NCBI RefSeq assembly: GCF_001280085.1
Contig: NZ_LGED01000194.1
Span: 1-64,000 of the forward strand
Source: Saccharothrix sp. NRRL B-16348
GTDB lineage: Bacteria > Actinomycetota > Actinomycetes > Mycobacteriales > Pseudonocardiaceae
Direction: 5' to 3'
DNA: 64,000 nt
Position numbers and translations under genes: made by a program. The notes below the pieces were generated by a model that was given only the letters and a program-made list of their open reading frames with translations, was not told the origin of the DNA and did not search any database. Shown one piece after another: positions 46,786-54,508 of the stretch; positions within the stretch are counted from its first letter, which is position 1, and the number at the start of each line of letters is the position of its first letter.

Positions 46786-46849
46786 GTCCGATACACCCGA
46801 TCAGCGCACGGGCGCCGAACGCGGCCCCGAGAGTCCAACGCCCAGCGCC

Positions 46850-46952
46850 CGCGTGTCGTACCTCCAGACCGCGCGTGTCCTACGTTCAGAACGCGCGTGT
46901 CCTACGTTCGCGTCACGCGTGTCCTACGTTCAGAACACCTGAATTCAACACT
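46850..46952. repeat. 22-bp-period intergenic repeat element, locus 1
   Basis: Four units with an exact 22-bp period start at 46850, 46872, 46894 and 46916, with core GTGTCCTACGTTCAGAA (the first copy diverged). They are followed by ACACCTGAATTCAAC near 46935-46949. The element lies between the start of the STAND gene and the stop of the ABC permease gene. The same unit and the same boundary recur at 63.02-63.14 kb. No coding potential. Confidence 0.85.
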
Positions 46953-46970
46953 CGGCACGGAAACCGCAGG

Positions 46971-47783
46971 TCAGGCGCGACGACGGTAAGCGTGCACGGC
47001 GAGCGGCGCGAACACGGCCACGAACAGCGCCGACCACGCCAACGTCCACGCCACCGGACCGGCCACCGGGCCACCCACCATCAGGCCGCGCGACGCGTTC
47101 ATCACGTGCGTCACCGGGTTGATCTCGACCCACGACCGCAGCCACCCCGGCAACGTCTCCGCCGGCGCGATCATGCTCGTGCCGAACGTCAGCGGGAACA
47201 TCACCAGGAACCCGATGCCCTGCACCGCGCCCGACGTCCGCACCAGCATCCCCACCAGCACGAACGCCCAGCTCACCGAGAACGCGAACAGGATCGCCAG
47301 CAGGCACGCCGCCAACGCGGGCAGCACGCCGGTCTCCACCCGGAACCCCATCGCCGTGCCGAACAGCAGCAGCGACACCACCGCCACCACGTACCGGATC
47401 AGGTCGCCGAGCACCGATCCGATCAACGGCGCGGACCGGCCGATCGGCAGGCTGCGGAACCGGTCGAACACGCCCTTGCCGATGTCGGTGTTCAGGTTCA
47501 CGCCGGTCGCCATCCCGCCGAACATGGTCGTCTGCACCATGATCGCGGGCAGCAGCAGCTGCAGGTACTCGTGCGTCGACCCGGACACCGCGCCGCCCAG
47601 CAGGTACACGAACAGCACCACGAAGATCACCGGCTGCAACGTCACGTCCAGCAGCTGCTCCGGCGACCGCATCGTCTTGATCAGACTGCGCCGCGCCAAC
47701 GCCGCGCTGTGCCGCACGAGGGCGAACGGCCGCTGCGCCTCCTCCCGACGAGCCACCGCCGGCGAAGTCGTCACCGTCGTCAT
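46971..47783 (-). CDS. ABC-2 type exporter permease (DrrB-like)
   Basis: 270 residues with six transmembrane helices in the ABC-2 membrane fold. ALARRSLIKTMRSPEQLLDVTLQPVIFVVLFVYLLGG and MFPLTFGTSMIAPAETLPGWLRSWVEINPVTHVMNA are typical of daunorubicin-type DrrB permeases. It forms a dimer with the ATPase encoded immediately upstream (ATGA overlap) to export a hydrophobic compound. Its location beside the LuxE/LuxC-methyltransferase operon suggests it exports that product. Confidence 0.88.
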   Translation of the reverse strand: MTTVTTSPAVARREEAQRPFALVRHSAALARRSLIKTMRSPEQLLDVTLQPVIFVVLFVYLLGGAVSGSTHEYLQLLLPAIMVQTTMFGGMATGVNLNTDIGKGVFDRFRSLPIGRSAPLIGSVLGDLIRYVVAVVSLLLFGTAMGFRVETGVLPALAACLLAILFAFSVSWAFVLVGMLVRTSGAVQGIGFLVMFPLTFGTSMIAPAETLPGWLRSWVEINPVTHVMNASRGLMVGGPVAGPVAWTLAWSALFVAVFAPLAVHAYRRRA

Positions 47784-48724
47784 GCCGCCACCTCCGTGTG
47801 CTTGCCGGTCAACGTGAAGAACACCTCGTCCAGGCTCGGCAGCCGCAGCGACAGCTCCGTCACCGCGATCCGCCGCTGGTCCAGCCGCCGCACCACTTCC
47901 GTGAACGCCGCGTCACCGTCCACCGGCACGGTCACCACGCCCCGCGCGGTCGACTCCGGCTGGTGCCCGGACACCTCGGCCAGCACCGCGGCGGCGTCGG
48001 CCAGCCGGGCCGGGTCCGCGGGCCGCACCAGCACGGTCTGCCCGCCGACGACCCGCTTGAGCGACGCCGGCGTGCCGTGCGCGATGACCCGACCGTGGTC
48101 GATGACCGAGATCTCGTCGGCCAACGCGTCCGCCTCCTCCAGGTACTGCGTGGTCAGCAGCACGGTCGCGCCGTCGGCCACGAGCGTGCGCACCACCTTC
48201 CAGATGTCGTCCCGCTTGGCCGGGTCCAGCCCGGTGGTCGGCTCGTCCAGGTAGATCACGTCGGGTCGGCCGACGAGGCTCGCGGCCAGGTCCAGCCGGC
48301 GCCGCATGCCGCCGGAGTAGGTCTTGACCTGCCGCCCGCCCGCCTCGGTGAGCTCGAAGTCGCGCAGCAGCTCGGCGGCCCGCGCCTTGGCCTGCGACGT
48401 CCGCAGGTTGAGCAGCTGCCCGATCAGCACGAGGTTCTGCACGCCGGTCAGGTCTTCGTCCACCGAGGCGTACTGCCCGGTCAGCCCGATCAGCCGACGC
48501 ACCCGCGCCGCGTCCGACACCACGTCCAGCCCGCCGACCGCCGCACGCCCGCCGTCCGGCCGCAGCAACGTGGCCAGGATCCGCACCGCCGTCGTCTTGC
48601 CCGCCCCGTTCGGCCCGAGCACCCCCAGCACGGTCCCGGGTCGCGCGGCGAGGTCGACGCCGGCCAGCGCGGTCGTCTTGCCGTACCGCTTGACCAGGCC
48701 TTCCGCCTCGAATGCGTACTCCAT
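47780..48724 (-). CDS. ABC exporter ATP-binding protein (DrrA-like)
   Basis: 314 residues. It has Walker A GPNGAGKTT, the signature YSGGMRRRLDLA, Walker B VIYLDEPTTGLD and an H-loop region TTQYLEEADALAD. The C-terminal extension ending DEVFFTLTGKHTE is characteristic of the DrrA/CcmA drug-export branch. ATG 48724, after GGGGAAGGGAACGG, is preferred to an upstream in-frame start that would add 18 unrelated residues. Its promoter is in the repeat-rich divergent region. Confidence 0.9.
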   Translation of the reverse strand: MEYAFEAEGLVKRYGKTTALAGVDLAARPGTVLGVLGPNGAGKTTAVRILATLLRPDGGRAAVGGLDVVSDAARVRRLIGLTGQYASVDEDLTGVQNLVLIGQLLNLRTSQAKARAAELLRDFELTEAGGRQVKTYSGGMRRRLDLAASLVGRPDVIYLDEPTTGLDPAKRDDIWKVVRTLVADGATVLLTTQYLEEADALADEISVIDHGRVIAHGTPASLKRVVGGQTVLVRPADPARLADAAAVLAEVSGHQPESTARGVVTVPVDGDAAFTEVVRRLDQRRIAVTELSLRLPSLDEVFFTLTGKHTEVAA

Positions 48725-48771
48725 GTCCGTTCCCTTCCCCTGTTGTCCGAGCGCCACCGTCCGGGATGGAC

Positions 48772-48835
48772 CTGTCATCGGGCGTGCAGACCCGTGTCAG
48801 GACGCGTGTCAGAACCGTGTCGGCCGACATGTCAA
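48772..48835. promoter_or_regulatory. helically phased GTGTCAG direct repeats
   Basis: Copies at 48794 (GTGTCAG), 48806 (GTGTCAG), 48817 (GTGTCGG) and 48829 (ATGTCAA), spaced 12, 11 and 12 bases. A further CTGTCAT at 48772 is two such periods upstream and a degenerate GTGCAG lies at 48784. Direct heptamer repeats at about 11 bp are the known hallmark of SARP-family binding sites. Confidence 0.6.
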
Positions 48836-48860
48836 GGCCTCCCCGATGACATCTCGGGGC

Positions 48861-48896
48861 GTTCACAGACGTTCGCAGGCGTTCCGGGCCGTTCCG
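48861..48896. promoter_or_regulatory. GTTC direct repeats at exact 10-bp period
   Basis: GTTC begins at 48861, 48871, 48881 and 48891, each exactly 10 bases apart, so all face the same side of the helix. A fifth in register begins at 48931 within the nearby palindrome. Probably an activator array; the binding protein is unknown. Confidence 0.5.
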
Positions 48897-48929
48897 CCTC
48901 CGTCCACGAGCACCGACAGGACCGGTCAG

Positions 48930-48953
48930 CGTTCCGCTTCCCGAAGCGGAACG
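48930..48953. promoter_or_regulatory. 24-bp near-perfect palindrome
   Basis: CGTTCCGCTTC (48930-48940), CC, then GAAGCGGAACG (48943-48953): 11-bp arms with a two-base centre. It is an operator or a tight hairpin between the divergent exporter and LuxE/LuxC operons; the tiny centre favours a protein-binding dyad. Confidence 0.6.
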
Positions 48954-49108
48954 TGCTCGTTCGGTGCTGCGCACGCCGTCGCTCGGTCATCCTGAGACCT
49001 CGGAAACCCCCGGTCAGCGGTGCCCCGTTCCGGTGACGGACCTTGTCCGACACGTCGGCCCACTGCTGACTTGTCCAGGTCCGCCCTTCACCGCAGGAGG
49101 ATTTCTCG

Positions 49109-50182
49109 ATGACCGTTGCCCACGACGATCCCCACGTCGCGCGGCTCTTCGAACAGATGGCACGGCTCGTCTGCGACGGCGTGGGCGACCCCCTCGACCT
49201 CCGGGAGCAGCTGGTCGAGCTGGCCATGGCGAACTCGCCGGACGTCGCCCGCTACTGGAAGCAGGTCGGCGTGGGCGTCGGCGTGCCGGACACCGCCTAC
49301 AAAGACGGAGGTCCGCACCTCTTCCCGGACGCGCCGACCGTCCGGGTGTTCCGCACCAGCGGAACGAGCGGCAACGCCCGGGGCAGCGTCCGCTACTCCA
49401 GGCTCGGGCTGGAGCTGAAGGGCCTGGCGGTCGAGGCGAACGCCCGACGGCACGTCGCGGTCCCGGACGACGACGGCCCGCCCGTGGTCCTCTCGTTCGT
49501 GCCGTCGGAGGAGGACGCGCCCGACATGGCGATCGCGTTCGACATGGCGCGCATCGCCAGGGTGTTCGGCGACCCGGAGCTCAGCACGTCCGTCGTGGGA
49601 CCGCACGGGGTCGACTTCGACCTGCTCGGTCGACGACTGGACGTCGCCGTGGCGGAGGGGCGGCCGGTGGTGCTCGTCGGCGGGACGTTCGCGTTCGTCA
49701 ACATCTGCGACGCGCTGGAGGCGCAGGGGCGGAGCTGGCGACTGCCGCCGGGCTCGGGGGTGTACGAGGGCGGCGGGTTCAAGGGCCGCTCGCGGGTGAT
49801 GCGCGTGGACGACCTGCGCGCCGCCGTGCGCCGGGTCTTCGGCGTCGAGCGGCACCGCAACATGTTCGGCATGACCGAGCTGGCCAACACGCTCTACGAC
49901 GCCTCGGACACCCCGGTCGGGCCGCTCGGCGAACGTCCCAAGGGCAGCCACCCGGCGGGCGGGCCCGCGGTCCGCGACCCGCGCACCCGCGAGCACCTGG
50001 CCGAAGGCCACGGCCTCCTGGAGGTCACCGACCTGTCCCTGCTGGACCGGCCGCACGTGCTGCTCACCGGCGACCTCGGCATCGCCGGGCCGGAGGGCGT
50101 GGCCATCGCGGGCCGGATCGCGGGCAGCGCCAGTCGCGGCTGCTCGCTGACCCTGGACGAGATGACGGGAGGTGCGGCGTGA
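49109..50182 (+). CDS. LuxE-like acyl-protein synthetase
   Basis: 357 residues. The adenylate-forming P-loop is VFRTSGTSGNARGSVRYS, and FGMTELANTLYD is the adenylate-binding motif; both match the LuxE/PaaK-like acyl-protein synthetase family. LuxE activates a carboxylic acid as acyl-AMP and hands it to the partner reductase LuxC. GCAGGAGG before ATG 49109 fixes the start. The stop overlaps the GTG of the LuxC-like gene, matching their known partnership. Confidence 0.85.
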   Translation: MTVAHDDPHVARLFEQMARLVCDGVGDPLDLREQLVELAMANSPDVARYWKQVGVGVGVPDTAYKDGGPHLFPDAPTVRVFRTSGTSGNARGSVRYSRLGLELKGLAVEANARRHVAVPDDDGPPVVLSFVPSEEDAPDMAIAFDMARIARVFGDPELSTSVVGPHGVDFDLLGRRLDVAVAEGRPVVLVGGTFAFVNICDALEAQGRSWRLPPGSGVYEGGGFKGRSRVMRVDDLRAAVRRVFGVERHRNMFGMTELANTLYDASDTPVGPLGERPKGSHPAGGPAVRDPRTREHLAEGHGLLEVTDLSLLDRPHVLLTGDLGIAGPEGVAIAGRIAGSASRGCSLTLDEMTGGAA

Positions 50183-51570
50183 GCGTGTCGTGGACGCCCG
50201 CGTGGCTGACGGCGGGCGGCGTGCCGTTCACCCTCAAAGCCGGGCCGCACGAGTGGCGTGGCGTGCGACCCGCCGACTGGGCCGCGGTCGGCGACGGGCT
50301 CCGTTCCGCCCACGAAGACCTGCGGCGGTTGCCCGTGCGGCGGATCGTGGAGGCCGTCGACGCGGTGGTGGACCTGTGGGGCAAGCGGGACTTCACCGCC
50401 CGCCGCGTCGCGGTGCGGAACGCGGCGCTGGTCACCGGCATGTCCGAGGAGACGATCCACCGCGCGCTGGACGCCGAGCTGGGCAACCTGCGCGCCGAGT
50501 CGCTGCTGGCCGCGCTGACCCGGGAACTGGGCGACCCGGAGGTGCTCGACGACTTCCGCGGCGGCACGACCGCGATCGGGCCGCGCACCGTGCTGGCGGT
50601 GTTCTCCGGCAACGTCCCGGGCCTGCCCGCGCGGTCCCTGGTGCGGGCGCTGCTGGTGAAGGCGTCCGTGATCGCCAAGGTCCCGGCCAGGGAACCGCAC
50701 TTCACCGCCGCGTTCCTGCGCACCCTGCACGACGTGGAGCCGGTGCTGGCCGACGCCGTCGTGGCCACCTACTGGGACCGTGACGACGAGGCCACCCTGG
50801 AGGCCGCGCTCGGCCAGGCCGACGCCGTGATCGCCTACGGCGGCGACGAGGCGTGCGCGGCGATCCGGGCCAAGGTCGGGCCGCACCAGCTCTACGAGGA
50901 ACACGGGCACAAGCTCTCGTTCGGCATCGTCAGCGCCGAGTACGCGGCACGGCACGGCGTCGCCGAGGTGGCGCGCCGGATCGCCGCCGACTGCAGCGAC
51001 TTCGACCAGCACGCGTGCCTCTCGCCGCAGGTCTACCTCGTGCAGGAGGAGCACGCCCGCGCGATCGCCCAGCACCTGGCCGAGGCGATGCGGCGGGAAG
51101 CACGGGACAACCCGCCCGGGACGATCGACGCGCGGGACGCCACCGTGCTGCAACACCGCCGGCTCGTCGCGGAGTGGCGCGCGGCCACGTCCGACGACGG
51201 CGAGGTGTGGGCGCCCGACGGTCTGGAGTGGACGGTCGTGCTCGACGACGTGCTGATGCCGCTCAGCGGCGCGGGCAACCGGGTCGCGCGGATCGTGTCC
51301 GTGCCGGACGTGGCCGCGGCGGTCGACGCGATGCGCCCGTTCGCCCGGCACCTGCAGAACGTCGGACTGGGCGCGGTCGGCGAGGAGTTCCGGCGGACCG
51401 CGCGCGAACTCGCCGTGCTCGGCGCGAGCCGGGTGTCCGCGCCCGGCGAGATGACCAAGCCGTCCATGGCGTGGCGGCACGACGGGCAGCCACGCATCGC
51501 CGGCCTCGTGCGCTGGTGCGACATCGAGCTCCACCCGGAGCTCGACAGACCTCAGCCCCGCCAGGGGTGA
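50179..51570 (+). CDS. LuxC-like acyl-CoA/acyl-enzyme reductase
   Basis: 463 residues of the LuxC family, NADPH-dependent reduction of a thioester to an aldehyde. The acyl-accepting cysteine is C280 in DFDQHACLSPQVY. VLAVFSGNVPGLPARSLVRALLVK and IAYGGDEACAAIRAKV are cofactor-region motifs. With the LuxE-like partner it would turn an acid into an aldehyde outside any luminescence context (no luxAB here). About 57 bases then separate it from the methyltransferase gene. Confidence 0.88.
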   Translation: MSVSWTPAWLTAGGVPFTLKAGPHEWRGVRPADWAAVGDGLRSAHEDLRRLPVRRIVEAVDAVVDLWGKRDFTARRVAVRNAALVTGMSEETIHRALDAELGNLRAESLLAALTRELGDPEVLDDFRGGTTAIGPRTVLAVFSGNVPGLPARSLVRALLVKASVIAKVPAREPHFTAAFLRTLHDVEPVLADAVVATYWDRDDEATLEAALGQADAVIAYGGDEACAAIRAKVGPHQLYEEHGHKLSFGIVSAEYAARHGVAEVARRIAADCSDFDQHACLSPQVYLVQEEHARAIAQHLAEAMRREARDNPPGTIDARDATVLQHRRLVAEWRAATSDDGEVWAPDGLEWTVVLDDVLMPLSGAGNRVARIVSVPDVAAAVDAMRPFARHLQNVGLGAVGEEFRRTARELAVLGASRVSAPGEMTKPSMAWRHDGQPRIAGLVRWCDIELHPELDRPQPRQG

Positions 51571-51627
51571 CGACTCCGCCGTGCCCGCCCGCGGGTGGGC
51601 ACGGCCATCCTCTGGGGAGGATCGGCA

Positions 51628-53244
51628 ATGTCTGTGACGGTGAGCGGCGCGCCCGGCGCGCTGGGGGAGAGAGACCTCCGCCGGCTGGCGGAAACCGTGG
51701 CCTTCGCGCGGGACCGGAGCACCGGGGACGCGTTGGCGGCCGTGTTGGGTGGCGACCCACCCGGGCCTCTCCTGCGGCACCTGGAGTTCGCGCGAGCCGC
51801 GGTGCTGGTCGCGGCGGTGGCGCCGGCGGACGTGATCGGCGTGCTGGCCGACCTCGGCGTCGACGCGCGGGAACCGCGCCCGGGCGTGGTGGTGCGCGAC
51901 CGGCTGCGCCTGCGTACGGGGCAGGAGTTCGACGTGCGGATCATGCGCGGTCCCGTCGCCGGCGGGCCGCGTGAGGTGGAGCTGATCGTGGTGCCGGGCG
52001 GGTCGGCGTTGTCCGACGCCGACCGGGAGGCCGAGTCGCACGTGGCGTTCCACGTTCCCGGCGACGACGACGTGCTGCTGCGCGGGGTGTGCGGGACGCT
52101 GCGGGACGCTGGCCTCAGCGCGGACGGCGGCTACCACGACGACGAGAACGTGACGGTGCTGCACTTCCGCGGCGCGACCCGAATGCGGCTGGAGCTGAAG
52201 GTCCCCGGACGGCACGCCGCGCTGCTGGAACGCCACGTCGGACGGCCCGACCAGCCGCGTCGCTCGATGCTGGACCTGATGACCGGCGCGTGGCGGACCC
52301 GCGCGGTGGCCGTGGTCGCCGAACTCGGGATCGCCGACCTGCTCGCCGACGGGCCGGCCGACACCGCCGAACTGGCCGACCGCACCGGCTGCCGCGCGGA
52401 CAAGCTCCGCCGCGTGCTCGCCTACCTCGCCGCGCTGGGCGTGTTCCGCCGCGACGGCGAGCGCTGGTCGTTGACCGAGGTCGGCACGGTGCTGCGCGGT
52501 GACGTGGCCGGGTCGCAACGGGACTTGGCGCGCATCTACGGCGGCCTGTTCTACCGGTCGTTCAGCGGGCTGGAGCACGCCGTGCGCACCGGCGAGAGCG
52601 GGTTCAGCCACGTCTACGGCGCGCAGCCGTTCGAGCACTTCGCCGCCCACCCGGCGGACGCGCGGCTGTTCGAGGGCGCGATGGCCGCGGGCACGAGCTT
52701 CCTGGAACTGGTGCCCGGTCTGCTGGACCTGCCCGCCACCGGCACGGTGGTCGACGTGGCGGGCGGCGACGGCAGGCTGCTCGACCTGGTGCTGACCGCC
52801 GCGCCCGGCCTGCGCGGGGTGCTGTTCGACCGGCCGCACGTGGTCGGCGCGGCGGCCGACGTGCTGGTCCGGCACGGCGCACGGGCGTCGGTGGTCGCGG
52901 GCGACTTCTTCCACGACCCGGTGCCGCCGGGCGGCGACCTCTACCTGCTGTCGCGGATCCTGCACGACTGGGACGACGCGCGGTGCTCGGTGATCCTGCG
53001 CAACGTGCGCGCGGCGATGGCGGAGGGCGCGACGCTTGCCGTGGTGGAGCGGCCGATCCAGGACGACCCGCGCACGCTGCTGCCGCTGGCGTTCAACGTG
53101 CACATGATGGTCAACACCGTGCAGGGCGGCGAGCGGACCACCGACGAGCACCGGCGGCTGCTGGCGGCCAACGGCTTCGCGTTGGAGGACATCCGCGAAC
53201 TGCCGCTGGACATGGCGGTGCTGGTCGCCCGAGCCACTGTGTGA
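51628..53244 (+). CDS. O-methyltransferase with novel N-terminal domain
   Basis: 538 residues. Residues about 215-538 are a plant-COMT/acetylserotonin-type O-methyltransferase: dimerisation winged helix (ADTAELADRTGCRADKLRRVLAYL), motif I VVDVAGGDGRLLDLVL, catalytic His region SRILHDWDDARC and ending DMAVLVARA. The first about 200 residues form a separate alpha/beta domain (LRHLEFARAAVLVAAVAPADVIGVLADLGVD ... HVAFHVPGDDDVLLRGVC) that I do not recognise. ATG 51628, seven bases after GGGGAGG, sets the start. It probably methylates a hydroxyl of the LuxCE-derived product. Confidence 0.8.
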   Translation: MSVTVSGAPGALGERDLRRLAETVAFARDRSTGDALAAVLGGDPPGPLLRHLEFARAAVLVAAVAPADVIGVLADLGVDAREPRPGVVVRDRLRLRTGQEFDVRIMRGPVAGGPREVELIVVPGGSALSDADREAESHVAFHVPGDDDVLLRGVCGTLRDAGLSADGGYHDDENVTVLHFRGATRMRLELKVPGRHAALLERHVGRPDQPRRSMLDLMTGAWRTRAVAVVAELGIADLLADGPADTAELADRTGCRADKLRRVLAYLAALGVFRRDGERWSLTEVGTVLRGDVAGSQRDLARIYGGLFYRSFSGLEHAVRTGESGFSHVYGAQPFEHFAAHPADARLFEGAMAAGTSFLELVPGLLDLPATGTVVDVAGGDGRLLDLVLTAAPGLRGVLFDRPHVVGAAADVLVRHGARASVVAGDFFHDPVPPGGDLYLLSRILHDWDDARCSVILRNVRAAMAEGATLAVVERPIQDDPRTLLPLAFNVHMMVNTVQGGERTTDEHRRLLAANGFALEDIRELPLDMAVLVARATV

Positions 53245-53279
53245 GCGCTCTCACCGGTCCGCATGCTGGAAATCGGCTT

Positions 53280-53305
53280 CCTCGTCGCCCGGGCGGGCGA
53301 CGAGG
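53280..53305 (+). promoter_or_regulatory. strong hairpin overlapping the MFS gene's ribosome-binding site
   Basis: CCTCGTCGCCC (53280-53290), loop GGGC and GGGCGACGAGG (53295-53305): 11 perfect pairs. The right arm includes the GAGG that serves as ribosome-binding site for GTG 53315. It may act as terminator after the methyltransferase gene or as a translational switch for the exporter. Confidence 0.6.
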
Positions 53306-53314
53306 ATCGCCGGT

Positions 53315-54508
53315 GTGCCCGCGCTGAGCGAAACCCCTGTCCGACCCCGGTCCCGACCCTTCGTGCCGCTGCTGTCGGTGAGCCTGCTGACCGGTGTCGG
53401 GTACGCGTTGGCGTCCCCGTTCCTGTCCGTCTTCCTGATCAAGGAGATCGAGGCCGGTCCGGTCGCGGTCGGGGCGTTCCTGCTGATCAGCGCGCTGGTG
53501 TCGATGGTGGTGAGCACGCTGGTCGGGCGGTTCTCCGACTCGCGGCCCATCCGCCGGACGTTGTTGGTGGTGGCCGGCGTGTCGGGCGCGCTGGCGTGGG
53601 TGCTGTTCGCCGTGCTGCGGGACTACTGGCTGCTGCTGGTCGTCGCGCTCACGGTGTGGGCGATCTCGTCCACGCAGATTCCGCAGATGTACGCCTACGC
53701 GCGGCAGTTGCTGGAACGCAGTGGCTCGACCAAGGCGCCGTTGGCGATGAGCGGCCTGCGGACGACGATGTCGATCGCGTGGGTCGGCGGTCCGCCGCTG
53801 GGCGCGCTGCTGCTCGCCGGCGGCGGGTTCACCGGCCTGTTCGCGGTCAGCGGCGCGGTGTACGTGCTGGCCGTCGTCGTGGTCCTGGTGTGGCTGCCCG
53901 AGCTGGGGCCGTCCGCGGCGCCGTCGCACGAGGTGGCGCGGCAGTCGGGGCTGCGGCGGGAGGTCGTGCTCGCGGCGGCGGCGTTCGTGCTGCTGCAGTG
54001 CGCGACATCGCTCGGCGTGACGGCGATGCCGTTGTTCGTGACCGAGAACCTGGGCGGCACGACCGGTGACGCGGGCCTGGTGCTCGGGTTGTGCGCGGCC
54101 CTGGAGATCCCGCTGATGCTGGGCTTCGGCGCGTTGGCGATGCGGTACAACCTCCGGGTGCTCGTGCTGGCGGGCGGCGCGGTCGCGCTGGCGTACTACA
54201 CGATCATGCTCCTCACCCAGGCGACCTGGCAGGTCATGGCGGCGCAGGTGCTGCACGCCGTGGTCATCTCGGCGGTGATGGGCCTGGGCATCTCGTACTT
54301 CCAGGACCTCGCGCCCGACCGGCCCGGGTACGCCAGCACGCTGTTCACCAACACCTACAAGACCAGCGCGATGCTCGTCGGACCGCTGCTGGGCCTCGCG
54401 CAGCACCTCGGTTACCGCACCGCGTACGGCATGGGCCTGACGATGTCGGTGCTGGGGTTGGCGTTGCTGCTCGCCGCGCGGCCCAAGCGGGCGATACTGG
54501 CCGCATGA
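53315..54508 (+). CDS. MFS exporter (SetA/sugar-efflux-like)
   Basis: 397 residues with 12 predicted helices. The loop between helices 2 and 3 (GRFSDSRPIRR) carries the major facilitator motif A variant, and YFQDLAPDRPGYASTLFTNTYKTSAML resembles the SetA/SetB efflux group. Start GTG 53315 follows GAGG at 53302-53305 inside a hairpin. With the DrrAB-type pump upstream it provides a second export route for the cluster product. The stop overlaps the next ATG (ATGA). Confidence 0.82.
   Translation: MPALSETPVRPRSRPFVPLLSVSLLTGVGYALASPFLSVFLIKEIEAGPVAVGAFLLISALVSMVVSTLVGRFSDSRPIRRTLLVVAGVSGALAWVLFAVLRDYWLLLVVALTVWAISSTQIPQMYAYARQLLERSGSTKAPLAMSGLRTTMSIAWVGGPPLGALLLAGGGFTGLFAVSGAVYVLAVVVVLVWLPELGPSAAPSHEVARQSGLRREVVLAAAAFVLLQCATSLGVTAMPLFVTENLGGTTGDAGLVLGLCAALEIPLMLGFGALAMRYNLRVLVLAGGAVALAYYTIMLLTQATWQVMAAQVLHAVVISAVMGLGISYFQDLAPDRPGYASTLFTNTYKTSAMLVGPLLGLAQHLGYRTAYGMGLTMSVLGLALLLAARPKRAILAA

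Larger units (their letters stand above)
48725..49108. promoter_or_regulatory. divergent promoter between exporter and LuxE/LuxC operons
   Basis: This 384-base gap carries no coding sequence but three kinds of ordered repeat (separately listed): GTGTCAG direct repeats, GTTC direct repeats at exactly 10-bp period and an 11-bp-arm palindrome. Ahead of the LuxE-like gene, GCAGGAGGATTT gives a strong ribosome-binding site for ATG 49109. The arrangement suggests both operons are co-activated. Confidence 0.7.

Noticed and set aside
42437..46942. A 1,501-codon plus-strand frame opposite the STAND gene
   Set aside because: Its translation is Arg/Gly/Gln/His-rich with no domain, while the minus strand encodes Walker motifs and normal composition.
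46850..46952. Possible CRISPR or attachment site at the 22-bp repeats
   Set aside because: There are no unique spacers, integrase or tRNA gene; the same element recurs elsewhere, favouring a dispersed repeat.
49109..51570. A bioluminescence operon
   Set aside because: Only LuxE- and LuxC-like genes are present; luxA/luxB, luxD and luxG are absent.
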